NCBI GenBank assembly: GCA_902806595.1
Contig: CADCXC010000046.1
Span: forward strand, 1-64,000
Direction: 5' to 3'
From: Pyrenopolyporus hunteri
Lineage: Eukaryota; Ascomycota; Sordariomycetes; Xylariales; Hypoxylaceae
Length of the DNA stretch: 64,000 nt
The translations under genes and the position numbers were made by a program. A model generated the notes under the pieces. It ran no database searches and was not told the DNA's origin. It worked only from the letters and a program-made list of their open reading frames with translations. The first letter of the stretch is position 1. Each line of letters starts with the position of its first letter. This document shows positions 1-14,300 of the stretch, piece by piece.

Positions 1-97
1 TTTTTAAATTACTTAATTATTTTAAAATTATTTATTTACGATAAATTTTAACTTTAAATTAATTTCGATATTTTAATAAAAATAATTAAATATATTA

Positions 98-356
98 AAT
101 AAATAAAAATTATTAATTAATAATCGATTAATTATTATATGATTATATAATAAAAATACGAAATAAATAAAATAAATTAAATTATATATATATAAAATTA
201 TAAACGGTTTAATTTCGTATTAATTAATAAATATATTATTTTTAAAAATTATATTTTAAATATTTATTATATAAAATAACGAAATATTTAATAAAAATAT
301 ATTTATTATTATTATTATTACGATAAATATTTTAATACGAAGTTATATTATTATAA
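98..356 (+). repeat. Dispersed RIP-eroded repeat, copy 1
   Basis: First of six related copies of an element of about 260 bp. Shared landmarks in order are an ATTAATAATCGATTA-type start, TATATAATAAAAA, a central TTAAAAATTATA stretch, AAAATATATTTATTATTATT and the end TTATATTATTATAA. This copy keeps more CpG sites at its right end than copies 5 and 6. No coding capacity is visible. It may be a non-autonomous transposon or a fragment of a longer one; the class cannot be told after RIP. Confidence 0.6.
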
Positions 357-3300
357 AATACGTATTAATTATATAATTATTATAAATATTTATTTATAAA
401 TAAAAAATAATTTTATAAATATTAAATAATTATTTAATAAAATTAAATAATCGATAACGAAATATATAATAATTTCGCCGTTTTATTAAATATATTTAAT
501 ATAAATTAAATTTCGTTTTATAAATTATAATTTACGTTTTTTTTTATTTTTATAAAATTAATAAATTAAAATTTTATATAATATAAAAATAATTTTTATT
601 ATATAAACCTTCGAATAATTAATTAAATTATCGAATTAAATATATATAAAAATATATAAAATATATATATTTTATAAATATAATTTTATAAATTTAAATA
701 AATATAATATTAAATATTTACGATTAACTTTTAGTATTTAAATTTTTAATTTAATTAATAATATTAAATAATTAAATTTTAATATTTTTAATTATTTAAA
801 AATAAAATTCGAAATAAATCGTAATTTTTCGACGTATGTAAATATTAAAAATAAATTAAAAATAATTTTAAATATATCGTTTATTTATATACGTTTTTAT
901 TATTTATTATAAATAATTAAAATAATTATTTTATATTAATAAATTAATATATATTACATTTAAATAAACATTTATTATTATTATAATTATAATAATATTT
1001 AACGTAAATATCGTAAAATAATTAAATAAAACGATATAATATTAAAAAATTTTAATTTATTTTATAATTTACGTAAATATATTTTCGTAATAAAATAATA
1101 TTAATTATTATTATATATATAATTAAAATTTATTAATAAATATATTTAATTTAAAAACGTAAAAATTTACCTTCGAAATTAATAATTAATAATTAAAATT
1201 ATATTAATTTTAATTTTCGAAAATAACGACTTCGATTATAATTATAATTATTAAAAATAATAATTTATTTTAATTTAAATTAATAAATAAAATATTATAA
1301 ATAAATTATTTTAAAAATAAAAATTACGTAAAATTAAATATATTTTAAATTTCGAATTATTTTTATTATCGTTTTATTTACGAGGATTTTTTAATTCGCG
1401 TTAAAATTTAAATAATAAAATCGATTAAAAAAATTATCGATTATTTTCGATTATTTATTATCGTCGCGGTAAAAAAATAGTCGATTATATAAATTTTAAA
1501 AAAATTTCCTTTTTTCGAATTTTAATTAAAAGATTTTATTTAATTTTAATTAAATTTACGTTTATTAATAAAATCGAATATTTTAATTCGATTATTACGA
1601 AGTTAATAAATTCGTTATTTTATTTAAAAATAATAATATTTTATTTTCGAAAATAAATATTTTATATTAAAATAATTTATTATCGATTTAATTTATTCGA
1701 AAATTTTTTAAAATAAATATAATAAAATATTCGAAAATTAATAATTTATAAAAATAATTAAAAAATAAATATAATATATAAAATTAAAATTTTATAAAAA
1801 TAAAATAAACGTTTAATATTAATAATCGAAATTAATATATATACGTATATTAAAAAAATAATTACGTAATTTACTTTTAAAATTACGTTTATTCGCGTAA
1901 ATTTTTAACGTTAATTAAATATTAATATAAAATAATATATTTTTCGAAAAAAAATTAAATTATTTAAAAATTTAAAATTACGTATTAATTTTCGATTAAT
2001 ATTATATACGATTATAAAATTTAATAAATATTTATATTTTTAATTAAATTAATAAAATTATTTAAATATTTATTAATTAATATTTAATTTTACCGGATTT
2101 TTAAAAAAAAATTTTAAATTAATTATAAATATAATTTTAAAAATATAATAAAATAAAAATAAAAAAAAAAGAAAAAAAATAATTTAATTACGAAAAAATA
2201 GTTTATAATTTATAATATTTTTAAATTAACGTAAAAAAAATAAAAATTATAAATCGTTAATAAAACGTTAATATTATACGAGCCGTATAAATAATAATAT
2301 AATATTAAACGCGATATTATTTCGTTAATATAAAATATAATTATTATTTAAATAAAAATTATTAATTTTATCGATTTAAAAGTTTTAAACGACGTTAAAA
2401 ATTTTACTTTATAAAACGTTAAATAATTTTATAATAATTTTATTAATATTAAAAATTTCAAATATTTACTTATATATTTAAATATCGTATAATATAAATA
2501 ATATTTAATAAAAAAATAATTACGTATAATAATAAATACTTATAATAATTTCGATGTATATAAACTTATAAAAAATAAAAATAATAATTTTCGTAAATAA
2601 AAAACGGGAAAATATTTAATTTATTTTAATATTTATCGGAAATTATTTATTTAAATAAATATTTAATTTATTAAATAACGCTTTAACGAATATTTTATTT
2701 ATATTATTATTTAAATAATATAAATATCGATAATTTTATTATTTACTTTTTTTATTATTAATTTTTTCGAATTTAATTATTTTATATAAAAATCGAATTA
2801 ATAATTTATTATATTTATAAAATTTACTTTTATAATAATAATACTTTTATTAATTAAATATATCCGTGAAAATATATAATTTACGTTTTCGATAATAATA
2901 TTTTCCTTCGTTTTAATATAATTTAAATATATATATTAATTATCTTTCGAAAAATATTATTATTATATTTTTATTTTCGTATAATTCGAATATTAATTAT
3001 CTTTTTAAAATATTATTATTATATTATCGATTATAAAAAAGCGATAAAAAACAATAAATAATATATATATAATTTAATATTTAATAATATAATATTTAAT
3101 AAATAAAAATCGAATAAAAAAAATAATATCGTTAAATTAATCGTTTTTCGAATTAATAAATGGTTTAATAAAATATAATATTATAAAACTTTATATTTAA
3201 ATATTTTAATCGAATAATTTATTTAAATAATAATATTTTATTAATAATATTAAATATATATTAAAAACTTATTTTAAAATTATTTATTTTATTAATAATT

Positions 3301-6300
3301 TATTCGAATTAATATTTTTTATTTATATCGATACGAAATTCGTATTATTTTAATTATATTTTACGATAATATTAAAAAAATTTAAAATTTAAATATCGAA
3401 TTAAAAAATTATTAATATATCGTCGATTTATAATGTTTTAAATTTATTTAATTATTTAATTAAAATGTATTAAAATTGTTATTTTATAAATAATTAATAA
3501 ATAAAATGTCGGTAAAAATAAATATAATATTAATATAACGTCGCGATTTTATATATTATATATCGATATAATTTTTTAAATATTTTAATATTAAAAATAT
3601 AAATCGATATTTTAACGGGTTAATTTTATTAATATAAATAATAAATATTATTTACTTTTATTTTAAAAATTAATTATTAATTATAATATAAATAAATATA
3701 ATTATTAAACGTTTAAAAATTAAATTTATCGATTAACGTTTTTTTAAAATAAAATTAATATTTAATTATTTAATCGATATAAAATATTTTCGAAAAATAA
3801 ATTTAAAATTCGAAAATTTAAAACGTTATCGAATTTATTTTATCGATTTTTCCTTTTAATAAATAATTAAATAATCGATATTTAATTATTTATTATACGT
3901 AAATAAATAAATATTAAATAATAATTTTAATAAAAAACGATAATATACGATTATTAATTTTTATAATAATTTCTTTTATTTATATTATAAATTTATAATT
4001 TTATATTAAAAATTACGAATTAAAAAATATACGATAAAATTAATAAATTTTATAAATTATATATAATAAATATATTTATATCGATTCGAATTACGTATAC
4101 GAAATTATTAATAAAATTAATTTTATTAATTAATAAAAAATAATATTAAAAAAAAAAAATAATAATCGATTATTATATAATTTAATAAATAAAATTTTAA
4201 AAATATAAAAAATAATTTTAATTTAAAATATAAATAAAAGTCTAGTAATTTAATATATATTATATAAATTTAATTTATTTATATAAATTATTATTAAAGT
4301 TACGAAATACGATAATAATCGTATTTTTAATTTAATACTCTTTTATTTTACTTTTAATAATTTTTTTTCGTTTAATTTTCCGTATAATAAAACCGTTTTA
4401 AATATCGTTATTATTTTAATAACGTTTTATAAACGATAAAACGTATCGTTTCGATTAAATTTCGAAAAATTAAAATTTTTATTTTTTATTTCGTAATTAA
4501 CGTAATTATTATTTTATTTATTATTATAATTTATTTCGTAAAATATTTAATATTAAAAAAAGGTTTATATACGATAAAAAATATTATCGTATTAATAATT
4601 TAATAAAAAATAATTATATTTGAAAATAAACGGCGAAAATATTATCGATAAAGAAATATAAAAAATTAACGTATTCGAATTCGATAAAATAATCGTATTC
4701 GAAAGTAAACGGCGATATTATTTTTTAATTAACGTTAAATTTAAATAAACGAAAGCGAAAAATTATTTATTAAAATTAAATATCGATAATTTAAATAAAA
4801 AACGTTATAAATTTAATATAATTTTATACGTTTATTATAACTTAAATTATTTAATTTACGATTATAAAATAGTCGAAATATACGATTAATAATACGTTAA
4901 TTAAAGTTAAGTTTATTTTTTTAAATTTAAATAAAATATAACGTATAAAAGTAAATAGATTACGATAATAATTTAATTAAATCTTTTTAAAATAAATTCG
5001 TTAAAGTTGGTAATTTTTCGAAGTGTTTATTAACGGAAAAAATCGACGGCGATAATATAAATATAAATATAATATTAAAATTTTCGTTTTTTTTTTTTAA
5101 GTTATTTTTAAAAATTTCTTTTATTTAATGACGTATAAAAGCTTATAATTTCGAGTTAAAGTATTTTTATTAAATTAAGTTATTATAAAAATAAATTAAA
5201 GTTTATAAAAATAAATAAAAAAATTAAATAAATATATAAAAAATATTAATAATTTTTTTAACGTTAACGTTTCGATTAATTTAAATTTATTAAAAGGTTT
5301 ATTTTATATATAATTCGTATATAAAGATTATATAATATTATAATATATTATAATTTTTATTAATATTTATTTATATAAATTAAATTACCGTTTTTTATTT
5401 TTAATATATTTTAAAATTTTATTTAATAAATAGATAATAATACGTTTTAAAATAAATTTAAAATAAATTACTTTTTTTTTATATTTATATAAAAATATTA
5501 ATTTATATCGTAATTTTTATTAAAATAAATATTAAATAAATATTTATAAATACTTTTAAATATTTAAATATTTTTAATATTTTATATTTTAATATATAAT
5601 TATTTGTTTAAAAATATTTTTATATTTTATATAAAATTTTAATATTTTTACTTAAATAATAATATTTTTTTATTTATTTTTTTAAAAATAATAACTTTTC
5701 GTTAATTTAACGATTATAATTTATTAAATATAATTATTTTAAAAACGCTTTATATATTAATTTCCTTTTTTATTTACTTTTATTAAATTTTTAATTATAA
5801 TTTTTAATAATTTTAAAACCGTCGATTAATAAGTTAAATTATTAAGTTTTTAAGTTAAATATTTTAATATTAATATTATAATAATTTTATTTATTATTCG
5901 TAAAATATAATAATAATTTTTATTTTAAACTTTAAATTATTAATTTTATAATTTTATTTTTACTTAAATATTATATAAAAAATTAATTAATTTAACTTCG
6001 AATAAATAATCGAAAAAGGGTTTTTTAATCGTTTATATATAAATGTAAATATTTTATTAAAAATATTAAAGTTATATCTAACGTTTTTAATTATTTTAAC
6101 GTTATTTCGATTTTATTAACGTTCGAAACATTTTATATTATATGTTATATTATTTAATTACCCGTTTTAATATATTAACGTTACGTTTAATAAAAACGAT
6201 ATAGTTTTAAAATATAATTAAAAAGTTTTTTTTTATAAAAAATATAATCGAATATATATTAAATCGATAAAATTTATTTTAAATTTTTTCGTTTATAATA

Positions 6301-7749
6301 AAAATATAAACGTTTTTATTTAATAACGAAATAAACTTTTTTTTTATAAATAATTTTAAAAAATTTCGCGGTTAAATTTTAAATTAAATTTTATCTTTTA
6401 CATTATTTAATATTATATTAATAATGTTATTTTTTATAATCGATTAATAACGTTAAGCGGATTTAATATTATTATATCGAATATAATAATATTTAACGAA
6501 AAGTTTATTATTATAAAAAACGTAATTATTAAAGAATATTATAAAGTATTTTACTTAAAAAGTTTACGGGATGAAATTTACGTTAATAAATCGTTTTTTA
6601 ACATTTACTTCGTATTAACTTTAAAAACGTAATATAATTATAATTTAAATTTACTTTATTATTAATTGCTTCGTAATACGTATTATATTATTATATTATT
6701 AATTAAATATTTCTTTTATAAATATTATATTATAACGAAATTTTTAACGTTAATACGATTAATACTTTTTTATAATGTTTTAAATGTTTTAAATTTTATA
6801 TATAAATAAAGTTTTTAACATCGAAATATTTTGTTATATAATATAATTATTATATAAAATATTTAATTAAGTCGATATAAAACGGTAATTTATAACTTCG
6901 AAAAAGTTATTACGTTATCGAAAAATAATTATAAATACTTCGATTTTTTATACGTTATAACGTTTAAAATATATTTTAAAAAAAAATACGATAAATTTAT
7001 TAATTTATTTTCTTTAAAATATATTATATTATATATTTTAAGGGTATAAACGTAATTAATGTTATTTATATTAATAAATAACGCTATATAAATTTAATGG
7101 AAAATTTTAAATTTTATTTTAATAAAAAAATTATTAACGCCGATAAATATAATTTTATTAAAAGATTAATATTATTCGATTTTCGTTTAAAATTTAATAT
7201 GTCGAAAATTTTAAAATATAAAATTTAAAATTTATTAAATATAAAAAAAGTAAAAATTATTATAATAAAATACGTATAAATTTATAAATAATTAAATAAT
7301 AATGAAAATTTTTATATTTAAATATCCTTCGAATTAATTACCATTTATTAATATTTAATATCGATTTAAAAGTCGAATTAAATATATTAATTTCGTTATT
7401 TAATTAATAAAATATTTCGTATTTTAAGTAAAATATTTATTTTATTAATATAATAATAAAAAAAAAGTTATAAAACGTTTATATAAAAATTTAAATTTTA
7501 AATTATTTATTATAATATAAATAATATTTATAATTTATAATTTATTATTTATTTATTTAAAATAAGTAAATATTTAATAAATTTAAATAATCGACGGTAA
7601 ATTTAGGATAATTTTATTACCTCGTATAATATATATTAAATTTATAACTTTTAAATTACAACTATTTTTTTTTCGATCGTTTTATAAATTTAAAATAAAA
7701 TTTATATATTATAAAATAAAATATTTAAAAGATTAGATATAATATTATT

Positions 7750-8011
7750 AAATAAATAAAAGATTATTAATTTATAATCGATTAATTAATATATAATTAT
7801 ATAATAAAAATAACGAAATAAATAAATTAATTAAATTATAAAAATGTAAAATTATAAATCGGTTAATTTTATATTAATCGATAAATATATTTACTTTTAA
7901 AAATTATACTTTAATCGCTTATTACGTAAAACGACGATACATTTAATAAAAGTATATTTATTATTATTATTATTACGATAAATACGTTAATACGAAGTTA
8001 TATTATTATAA
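7750..8011 (+). repeat. Dispersed RIP-eroded repeat, copy 2
   Basis: Close match to copy 1 over its whole length, with the same ATTATTACGATAAATA block and TACGAAGTTATATTATT end. It lies about 100 bp before copy 3 in the same orientation, so the two form a head-to-tail pair. Boundaries are good to about 10 bp. Confidence 0.6.
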
Positions 8012-8114
8012 ATATTAAAACGAAAAATTATATTAAAATTAAATAATTATATATTTTTTTTTTAATAATTATAAAAATCGATTAATTTAAAAGTAATTTT
8101 TTTATTATTAACAT

Positions 8115-8368
8115 AATAAAAGTTTATTAAATAATAAACGATTTTATATTATATAATTATATAATATAAAATAAGGAAAAAATAAATTAATTAAATTATA
8201 TAAATATAAAAAAAGATTAAATTAAATTTATATTAATCGAAAATATATTTTTATTTAAAACTTATAATTTAATCGTTCGTTACGTAAAATGATAAAGTAT
8301 ATAATAAAATTATATTTATTATTATTATTGTTACGATAAATATATTAATATAAAATTACATTATTATA
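8115..8368 (+). repeat. Dispersed RIP-eroded repeat, copy 3
   Basis: A more diverged copy directly after copy 2. It keeps TATATAATTATATAATA near the start, CGTTACGTAAAATGATAAA in the middle and TTATTATTATTGTTACGAT near the end. The spacing to copy 2 suggests a local duplication or two insertions in the same place. Confidence 0.55.
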
Positions 8369-11300
8369 TTTATTTTTTTTATATTTAAATTTCGATTATT
8401 TAAATGTATATATTAATAATATCGATTATTAATAAAATTTTTTTAAATTTAATTATTTTTAATTTATTAACGTTAAACCTTAAAATTAACGAAATTTATT
8501 TTAATTTAAAAGTTATCGAAAGTAAAAATAAATATATTAATTATAATTTTATTATATAATTTTTTATCGAATAATTTTATTATATCGTTTATTAATTTAT
8601 TTTATAATTTTTTAATAATAATATTATTTTATATAAATAAAAGTAATTCGAATTTAATATTTATTTACGTAATATTATTATTTACGAATCGTATAAAAAT
8701 ATTAATATTTTTATAATATAATTTTAATATTTAAATACGTAAATAATTAAATATAAATATAAATGAAATTTTTTACGTAGTTTTTAAACGAATATTTAAA
8801 ATAATAAATCGTTTATTTAATCGAACTTTTAAAATTTCGAATTGATTATTTATTTAAATTTTAAGATTATTTAATTACGTAATAATTCGAATTTTTAAAT
8901 TATTTAATTGCGTATTAATTATATTAATTAAATTCGAAATTTATTAATTTTATGAATTACGAGAAAATTTATAAACTTTAATAATTTTATATATTTGTTA
9001 TTATATTCGATTATTATAACGAAATTAAATTATAAATTAAATTATATTAAAAATTTATAATAATTAAAATATTAAATAAATAATAAAGTAAAATACGATA
9101 AAATAATAAAATATTTTAAAAAATTAATTTAAAATTTAAATTAATGTTAAAATAATTAAAATTTCGTAATAATAACGTTTATATATTTATTTATTTAAAT
9201 ATTTTATAATAACGAATATTATTTAAAATTACTCGAAAATTAACTTTTAATTAAAACTTTTAATAATAAATTAATAACTTTAAATTAATTAATTTAACGT
9301 TTAATATAATAAAACGATAATTTATTTTTACGTTTTTTATATAAATGTTTATATATAATATATATATATAAAAATATATTTATAATATAAAATTATAAAA
9401 GTAATTTTAAAAGTTTATACGTTTATACGTTTTATAAAAATTTTTTTTTACGTTTTTATAGTTATTAAAAATATAATTACGACTTTTATTTAATATATTT
9501 ATATTCGAATTAATATAATATAATTTAACTTAAATTTTTTATAAGTTATTATATTATAATAATTAAATAATTATTTATTTAAATTTATTATTATAATATT
9601 ATATAATTATTTAATAGTATAAAATAATCGATAAATTAAATTATATCGTTTTATATAATATAAATGCGTTACATTAATTTCGTAATTTAAAAGTTATAAT
9701 TTATTTTTTATTTTTTTATAATATTAATAAAAATTTATTTTTAATTTTTAAAATTTATTTTATAACGTAAAGTTAAACGATTAATTTTTAAATTATTTTA
9801 TAATAAGTTATAATATAATATTATTTATTATAATTTTATTATATAAAATATTAATTAAAAAATAAAATTAAATATATTCGAACTTTAAATGTAGGTTATA
9901 AAAATAAGGGTAATAATAAACGTTATTAATTAAAAAGTTAATTAATATAATTAAAAATCGATTATAAATTATAATTTTTATCGAGGATATAATTGTATTT
10001 ATTTAATTACGTAATAAATTTATTATTATTATTTATTTTATTAATCGATTTTATTAAATCGATCGATTAATTATATTATAAATTTTATCGATAATTTTAA
10101 TTTAAATTTTTATTTTAAAAATTTTATTTTATTCGTATATATTTTTTAAGTAATTTTAAAAATTTACCTTAAATTTACGATGTTATATATACGAATTATA
10201 TATTGGTTACGTATAATTATAATATCGGTATAAAAATTAAACGAAATATAAGTTATTATATAATTATATAATTATAACGACGTTATATTTTAATTAATTA
10301 AAATAATAAATACTTTGAATTTTAAATTATTTATAATTTTAATTATATATATTATTTATATTATTTCGTGTTATTATTTTATATATATTAAACGTATTAA
10401 TAAATACGTATATATGGTACGTGCATTTAAATAATAAAGTGAAAATATATTTAAACGTATTAAATTTATTTTTTTAATTTTTAATTTTTTTTTTTTTAAA
10501 TATTTTATTATATTTTTATTATTTAAATATTAATTTAATATTATATATTTAAGTTAACATAAATAATATAAACGTTAATTACGTTAAATAATTCGGTTTA
10601 TAACTTGATTTTAATTTTATAATATAATTTATAATTTTATTTAATAAAAATTTTTAAGTTAAAAACTTTTCGATTATTTAATAAAATTAATAAATTTTAC
10701 ATATATTATAATAAATTTAAAATAATATAAATATTTTACTTATAAATTAATATTAACACGTATAAAACGCGTTTTAATTATATAAACGTTTATTTTAATA
10801 TTTTAAACGTACGTTTTAATAATATAAATACGCGTATAAATGTTCGATTCGACGTTTTTAACGTTTATTTTAAAATTCGATTTTAAATATCGTAAATTAT
10901 TTTTTATATTTTATATTTAATTTTTTAAATGTTTTAATATTAATTAAAATTTTACCTTAAAATTATAATTTTTTCGCGTAATTTATTAATAATTATATTA
11001 CGACCTTTAAAATTATACTCGAATTATTTAAATTCGAAAATAACATTATTATCGAAACATTACGAAGTAAATCGATAAATAATATTCGAAAATTATTTAA
11101 TAAATATTTATATAATTAAATTATAATTAATATATTTATTTTCGATAAACTTCGAATTAAATTAAATTTTAAAAGTTTTAAATATAAATTTTAACGAAAT
11201 AAAATTGATAAAATTTAAAAAGTTTTTATAATTATCGAAATCGTAAATAAATATTTATATTAATATTATAACGTTGTTATAATATATATATAAAGGAAGA

Positions 11301-14300
11301 AAAAAGAAAATATATATTAAAATTTAACGATTTTATAAATCGTAATTCGTATTTTATTTTTTATTTTATAATTAATAAAATATTAATAATATAATTTTAA
11401 TTAAATTTAAATTTTTACTTATTTCGTTAATTAAATTAAATAAATAAATATAATATTATAATTTTATTAAATAAATTTTATTATTAAATTATAATAAATA
11501 AATTTAAATAATCGATAATAAATATAGTGATATTTTACCGCCCTTACATATAAATTATATTTATTTTCGAATATATAATAAATTTTATTTTTACGCGCGT
11601 TAATAAAAATAAATTTATATTTAAATTTAAATTTTTTTAACGTTTTTTCTTTACTTTTTATAAAATAATATAAATTTATTTAACGTATTTTATATTATTT
11701 TTTATTAAGCGTTTTTATAATTACGATTTTAATCATTAATATATTATATAATATTTATTTTAATTTTTTTAAAAAAATTAAAGGTTTATTCGTATATATA
11801 TTAAATAAATTAATTATAATAACATTTATATAATTAATATAATTTTACAGTTTTTATAACCGTATAAAAATCGCTTAAACCGTTTATTTTTATATAATTA
11901 ATTTACTTATCCCTATTTATAATATTATCGTACTTTTATTAATTTTACGTTTTAAACGTACACCGACGAAAAATAATTAACGTATTAATTATATTAAATT
12001 ATTTTTAATAATAAATTAACGACGTAATCGTTAATTAAAATTTATATTTATTTATAATATATCATTAATATATTATTAAAAATATTCTTATTTTATATAT
12101 TTAAATTTATAATTTTTACGTATTAATAAATAACAATATAATTAATGCGTAAATAAACGCGATTTATAAAAATATATATAATTACCTTCGTATTTATAAA
12201 TCGAAATATAAATTTAATAAACGACGCGTACGTTTATTATTATTATAACGGTGAAAGTTTACGTTATTTATTTATAAATTCGTATATTTAAAAAAAAATT
12301 TAAAACGATTATATTAATAATATATAATAATATTAATTTTAATATTAACTTTAATCTTTACTTTAAACCTTATACTTACATTAATAAATTTTATAATTTT
12401 TTATCGATTAAAAACACGTAATTATAAAAAAATATAAAAATAATATAAATATATAATAATTTTCGAGTAAATTAACGTTTAAATGGATTTTAAAAATAAA
12501 TTAACGATTTTATATACGTTAAAAAAAAAAAAGGAAATAACGCATTTAATATCGTTTATAAAAAAAAACGATAAAATTATTAATAAAAATAAAAACTTTA
12601 TTAAATAAAATAATAAAATTTATTTAAAATACGGTTATATAAATTTATATTATATATATATTATATAAAATAAAAAAACGATAATAAAAATACATTTAAT
12701 TATTTTTAAATAATTTAATTATATAACATTTAAAATTTACTTTTTAACTTATATTTATTATAATAAAAAATAATTAATTAATTTTTTTTTATTTAAATAA
12801 AATTTAAATAAATTACGACGTAATTTTATATTAATTACATTCGTAATAATATATTATATTTTAACTTTAATCGTACCGCGTACGTAAACGTTTATAAATT
12901 AAATAATATAAATTTTAAAACGTATCATCGATTTATTTCCGTTAATTAATTTAATAAATTTAATCGACGATTAATTAAATTTCCGTTTTTTACTTTATAT
13001 ATTAAATAAAAGTAAACGATTAATATCGAAAATAATATAATAAGTCGAATTAATAAATATTTTAAAGTAATTATCGTTAATAAAATTTAATACGATAATA
13101 AAAATTTTTATAATATCATTTAATAAAAGTAGTGTTTTTTTAATTAATGATAAATTAAATTAATTATATTCGATATTTTTTTATATTTTAAGTAATTTTA
13201 ACCGTAAATAAACGTTAAATTACTTCGATAAAATTATTTTTTCGATAATCGATATATTTATAATTTATTTATTTCGTAATATAATTAACTTTAATTTTTC
13301 CTTTCGTATTATTTATTTAATTATTTTATTAACGTTTAAAAACGAAATATTATTATCGATAAAATTTTTAATAAAATTAATTAAATTTTCGATAAAATTA
13401 ATAACGATATTCGAAGTTTTAAACGTTATAAAAATAAAATTTCGTTTAAAAATATCGACGTTAAAATTACTTTAATTTGATATTAATAATAATTATAAAA
13501 ATTTTAATTAAATTTACGTTTATATTATAAATTTTAAATTTTAATAATAATATAAAATTTCGACGTATTTTTACGATTTTTTAATAATAAATTAAATAAT
13601 TTTAAAAGTTATTTTTACTACGATTTTATTAACGAAGTTAAATTATAATTAATTTAAAATTAATAATTATATTAAACGTAAAAATTTAATTTAACGGAAA
13701 ATTTTAACTAAGCGGGTAAATATAATTTAATAAAAAAGGGTAATTAAATAAAAGCGAAGTTATTTAATTTAAAAAAAAAAGTTAATTAAATAAAAAAGTA
13801 TTTTAATTCCTTTTATCGAAAAATAAATTTATAAACGTTCGAAACGACATTTTAATTTTTTTTCGTAAAATTAAAACTTTGTTTTTATATATAATTATAT
13901 AAATTTTATATATTTTATTTTTAATTATATTTTTTACGAAATTTTAAAGTATATTATCTTTATTAAATAAATTATTTACCGTTATTTTTTTATAATCGAC
14001 GATATTTATTACCTTTATTTTAAATATTTACGTTATTTTAACGTATTAAATAAATTTTATATATTTAATATATTTATAAATTATACGTTCGTTAACTTTA
14101 TATAAATTTAAAACGCTTCGTTTTAATTAATATTATAACGTAATTTCATTCGAATATAAAAAAATCGAAATATTAATCGTTTTTAACGTAAACGTTTATT
14201 AAATAACTTTAAATTTCGTATCGATTAAATTTATAATTTTTCGTCGTTTCGATCGACATTAATTTTTTTTTTTATTATATTTATTAATATATATATAAAA

